DNA from: an uncultured Bacillota bacterium
GTDB lineage: Bacteria > Bacillota > Clostridia > UBA1381
DNA: 6,144 nt
Direction of reading: 5' to 3'
NCBI GenBank assembly: GCA_949297205.1
Contig: CASFSH010000165.1
Coordinates: 1-6,144 of the forward strand
Below the pieces are notes generated by a model. The model searched no databases. It was not told where the DNA came from and was given only the letters and a program-made list of their open reading frames with translations. Shown in pieces: positions 4,788 to 6,144 of this stretch; positions within the stretch are counted from its first letter, which is position 1, and the number at the start of each line of letters is the position of its first letter. The position numbers were made by a program, and so were the translations under genes.

Positions 4788-6144
4788 ATGATGAAAAAGA
4801 GAAAAATCTTAAGTGTTGGTCTTACAGTAGCGTTAGCTGCAGGTATGATATCGCTGCCTGTAGGTACAAATGCAGCAATAAATCAAACATATTATTATGA
4901 TTTTGCTGCGGAACATATTTATGTACCGTATGGTGATACGGCAATGAGAAATGGTATTGATGCGGATCATATATACGACCGTGACTCCGATGCAAATGCC
5001 GGAGATGTCGGATATATTTCGGAATACAGCATACCATCAACAGATTATATTAAAGAAGCAAAAGTAAGAATAAAAGTAAAATGGGGCTGGGAGCCATATG
5101 AAACAGAGCTCACAATTTATCCATATGCATCAGGATGGGATGAGAGAACAGTTACATATAACAATCAAACTGAAAATCTTAAGGCAATAGGATGGGATGG
5201 AAAAAACTTTGATACAAAGTTTGCTATTGTTCCTGCTGCAACCTATACATTTAATCAGGAAACAGAGATTACCAGTGATATTACCGAATACGTAAAGAGT
5301 CTGGATACAAATGAATTTGGATTGCTGTTTGATATATCAAAATCACAGACGTTTTATCAAAAAGACGCAACAGCCGGAGGAAGCTACAGGAATTCTGCAT
5401 ATCTTAGTATAACATACGATGTGGAAACACTGCTGTCCGATATAAACAGCGCTACTGAAGAAACTATCGGGGATATAATTTCCGAAAACGGACAGCTTAT
5501 CGGAATTAATGCTTCGGCATATAATGCGATTTATGATAAGAGCTCTGTAAACAGTGCATTGGTAGGGAAAAATTTTACAAGCTGTGAAGACGCTGCAAAG
5601 GCAGCAAACAATGCAATCGAGGAGCTTGTATTTTATGTCGGAAATGACGGGAAGATCCCGGCAATCACAAACAGGACCGGAGTTGCTTGGTCACAGGGGA
5701 TAAATGAGTCAGGGTTTATTGATTACATAGATAATGCAGACCAGTTTATCATTACTGCTGACTATTCGGCATATCCGGAACAATACAGAGCTGTTTCAAG
5801 ATTTAATGCCAAGGCAAATTCCGGAAGAAGACTTACAGATACATTGCTTACACAAGAAATGATAGATAAAACTAATATGAAAGCAATAGGATATATTTCA
5901 ATACCGAATACACATGAATTTTACGGAGGGTATTTAAATACAACCGACAGTGTTTCATTTGGTATGAGACAATTTGAGGTTCAGAATGAATGTTTTGATA
6001 ATATACAAAATTCATATTTTGAACTTGGATATGACAAAACCGGAATTTTAAATGCCGTAAATTCAGCCGACAGTGTAAGTGCTGTAAAAACTATATTAAA
6101 TGAATACGGTTATATGCTTAATTCGTCAATTACCGGAAACTTTA
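4788..6144 (+). CDS. secreted multidomain protein with N-terminal DNRLRE (CBM96-like) domain, function unknown (3' end cut by window edge)
   Basis: Open for 452 codons to the window end without a stop, so the full protein is longer. Residues 1-29 are a signal peptide: MMKKRK, a hydrophobic core, and the cleavage motif TNA after residue 29. Residues about 31-211 resemble a DNRLRE domain, a secreted beta-sandwich related to carbohydrate-binding module CBM96. Evidence: the ELTIYPYASGWDERTVTYNN segment matches the family's typical W-[TD]-E-x-T-[IV]-[TW]-x-N-N pattern, then SDITEYVKS, FGLLFDIS and a closing AYLSITYD strand. Residues 212-283 look helical (DINSATEETIGDIISENGQL, then SSVNSALVGKNF), like linker modules of Clostridia surface proteins. 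Residues 284-418 are not recognised. From residue 420 a second helical stretch begins (ILNAVNSADSVSAVKTILNE) resembling the first. GGAGG (4779-4783) lies 4 nt before the first ATG; the next codon is also ATG. Seventy-four bp separate it from the binding-protein gene, so it may share the transcript. No catalytic motif is visible; a glycan-active enzyme or cell-surface binding protein is inferred from context. Confidence 0.85.
   Translation, partial: MMKKRKILSVGLTVALAAGMISLPVGTNAAINQTYYYDFAAEHIYVPYGDTAMRNGIDADHIYDRDSDANAGDVGYISEYSIPSTDYIKEAKVRIKVKWGWEPYETELTIYPYASGWDERTVTYNNQTENLKAIGWDGKNFDTKFAIVPAATYTFNQETEITSDITEYVKSLDTNEFGLLFDISKSQTFYQKDATAGGSYRNSAYLSITYDVETLLSDINSATEETIGDIISENGQLIGINASAYNAIYDKSSVNSALVGKNFTSCEDAAKAANNAIEELVFYVGNDGKIPAITNRTGVAWSQGINESGFIDYIDNADQFIITADYSAYPEQYRAVSRFNAKANSGRRLTDTLLTQEMIDKTNMKAIGYISIPNTHEFYGGYLNTTDSVSFGMRQFEVQNECFDNIQNSYFELGYDKTGILNAVNSADSVSAVKTILNEYGYMLNSSITGNF

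Noticed and set aside
4688..4900. 70-residue plus-strand frame bridging the binding protein and the secreted protein
   Set aside because: It overlaps the ends of both real genes in another frame and has no convincing ribosome binding site; the in-frame signal-peptide gene from 4788 explains the region better.
4822..5040. 72-residue minus-strand frame rich in His and Tyr
   Set aside because: It is antisense to the start of the secreted-protein gene; the His/Tyr richness comes from ATG/ATA-rich codons read on the other strand.

Overview
The window looks like chromosomal DNA from a low-GC Gram-positive bacterium of the Clostridia type. The DNA is strongly AT-rich, with AT-ending codons and frequent ATA and AGA. 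GGAGG-type ribosome binding sites precede several genes, and the two promoters in the divergent region are close to the sigma-A consensus. The gene families (a YesN-type response regulator, an LplB/LplC/LplA-type carbohydrate ABC importer and a secreted DNRLRE-domain protein) are typical of fibre- or glycan-degrading Firmicutes from gut or soil. The species cannot be named from this sequence.

Layout. Positions 1-1116 (minus strand) hold a response regulator with an N-terminal receiver domain and a C-terminal AraC-type DNA-binding domain. Its last part runs off the left edge. Positions 1117-1320 are a divergent control region with a good promoter on each strand. It also carries a candidate AraC-type operator (two 11-bp direct repeats, 9 of 11 identical, 21 bp apart) ending just before the plus-strand -35 box, and an 18-bp perfect palindrome over the plus-strand -10 box. 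On the plus strand follow two permeases (1321-2271 and 2284-3171), a lipoprotein substrate-binding protein with a DUF3502-like C-terminus (3220-4713), and a secreted multidomain protein that starts at 4788 and runs off the right edge.

How the genes work together (inference). A sensor kinase, not in this window, would phosphorylate the regulator at Asp55. The regulator would then bind upstream of the plus-strand promoter and switch on the importer. The lipoprotein would capture an oligosaccharide and pass it to the permease pair, which needs an ATPase subunit not encoded here and probably shared from elsewhere in the genome. The secreted protein, with an N-terminal beta-sandwich of the DNRLRE (CBM96-like) kind, would act outside the cell on or near the same glycan. 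The closest studied relatives by family are the Bacillus subtilis YesMN-regulated and YteP/YtcP/YtcQ-type systems for pectin-derived oligosaccharides, but the substrate here cannot be read from the sequence.

Most of the window is a recognisable sugar-uptake locus rather than a new class of system. The least explained part is the secreted protein after its first domain. The most testable regulatory signal is the direct repeat at 1220-1251. No tRNA, rRNA, CRISPR array, insertion sequence or phage gene was seen.
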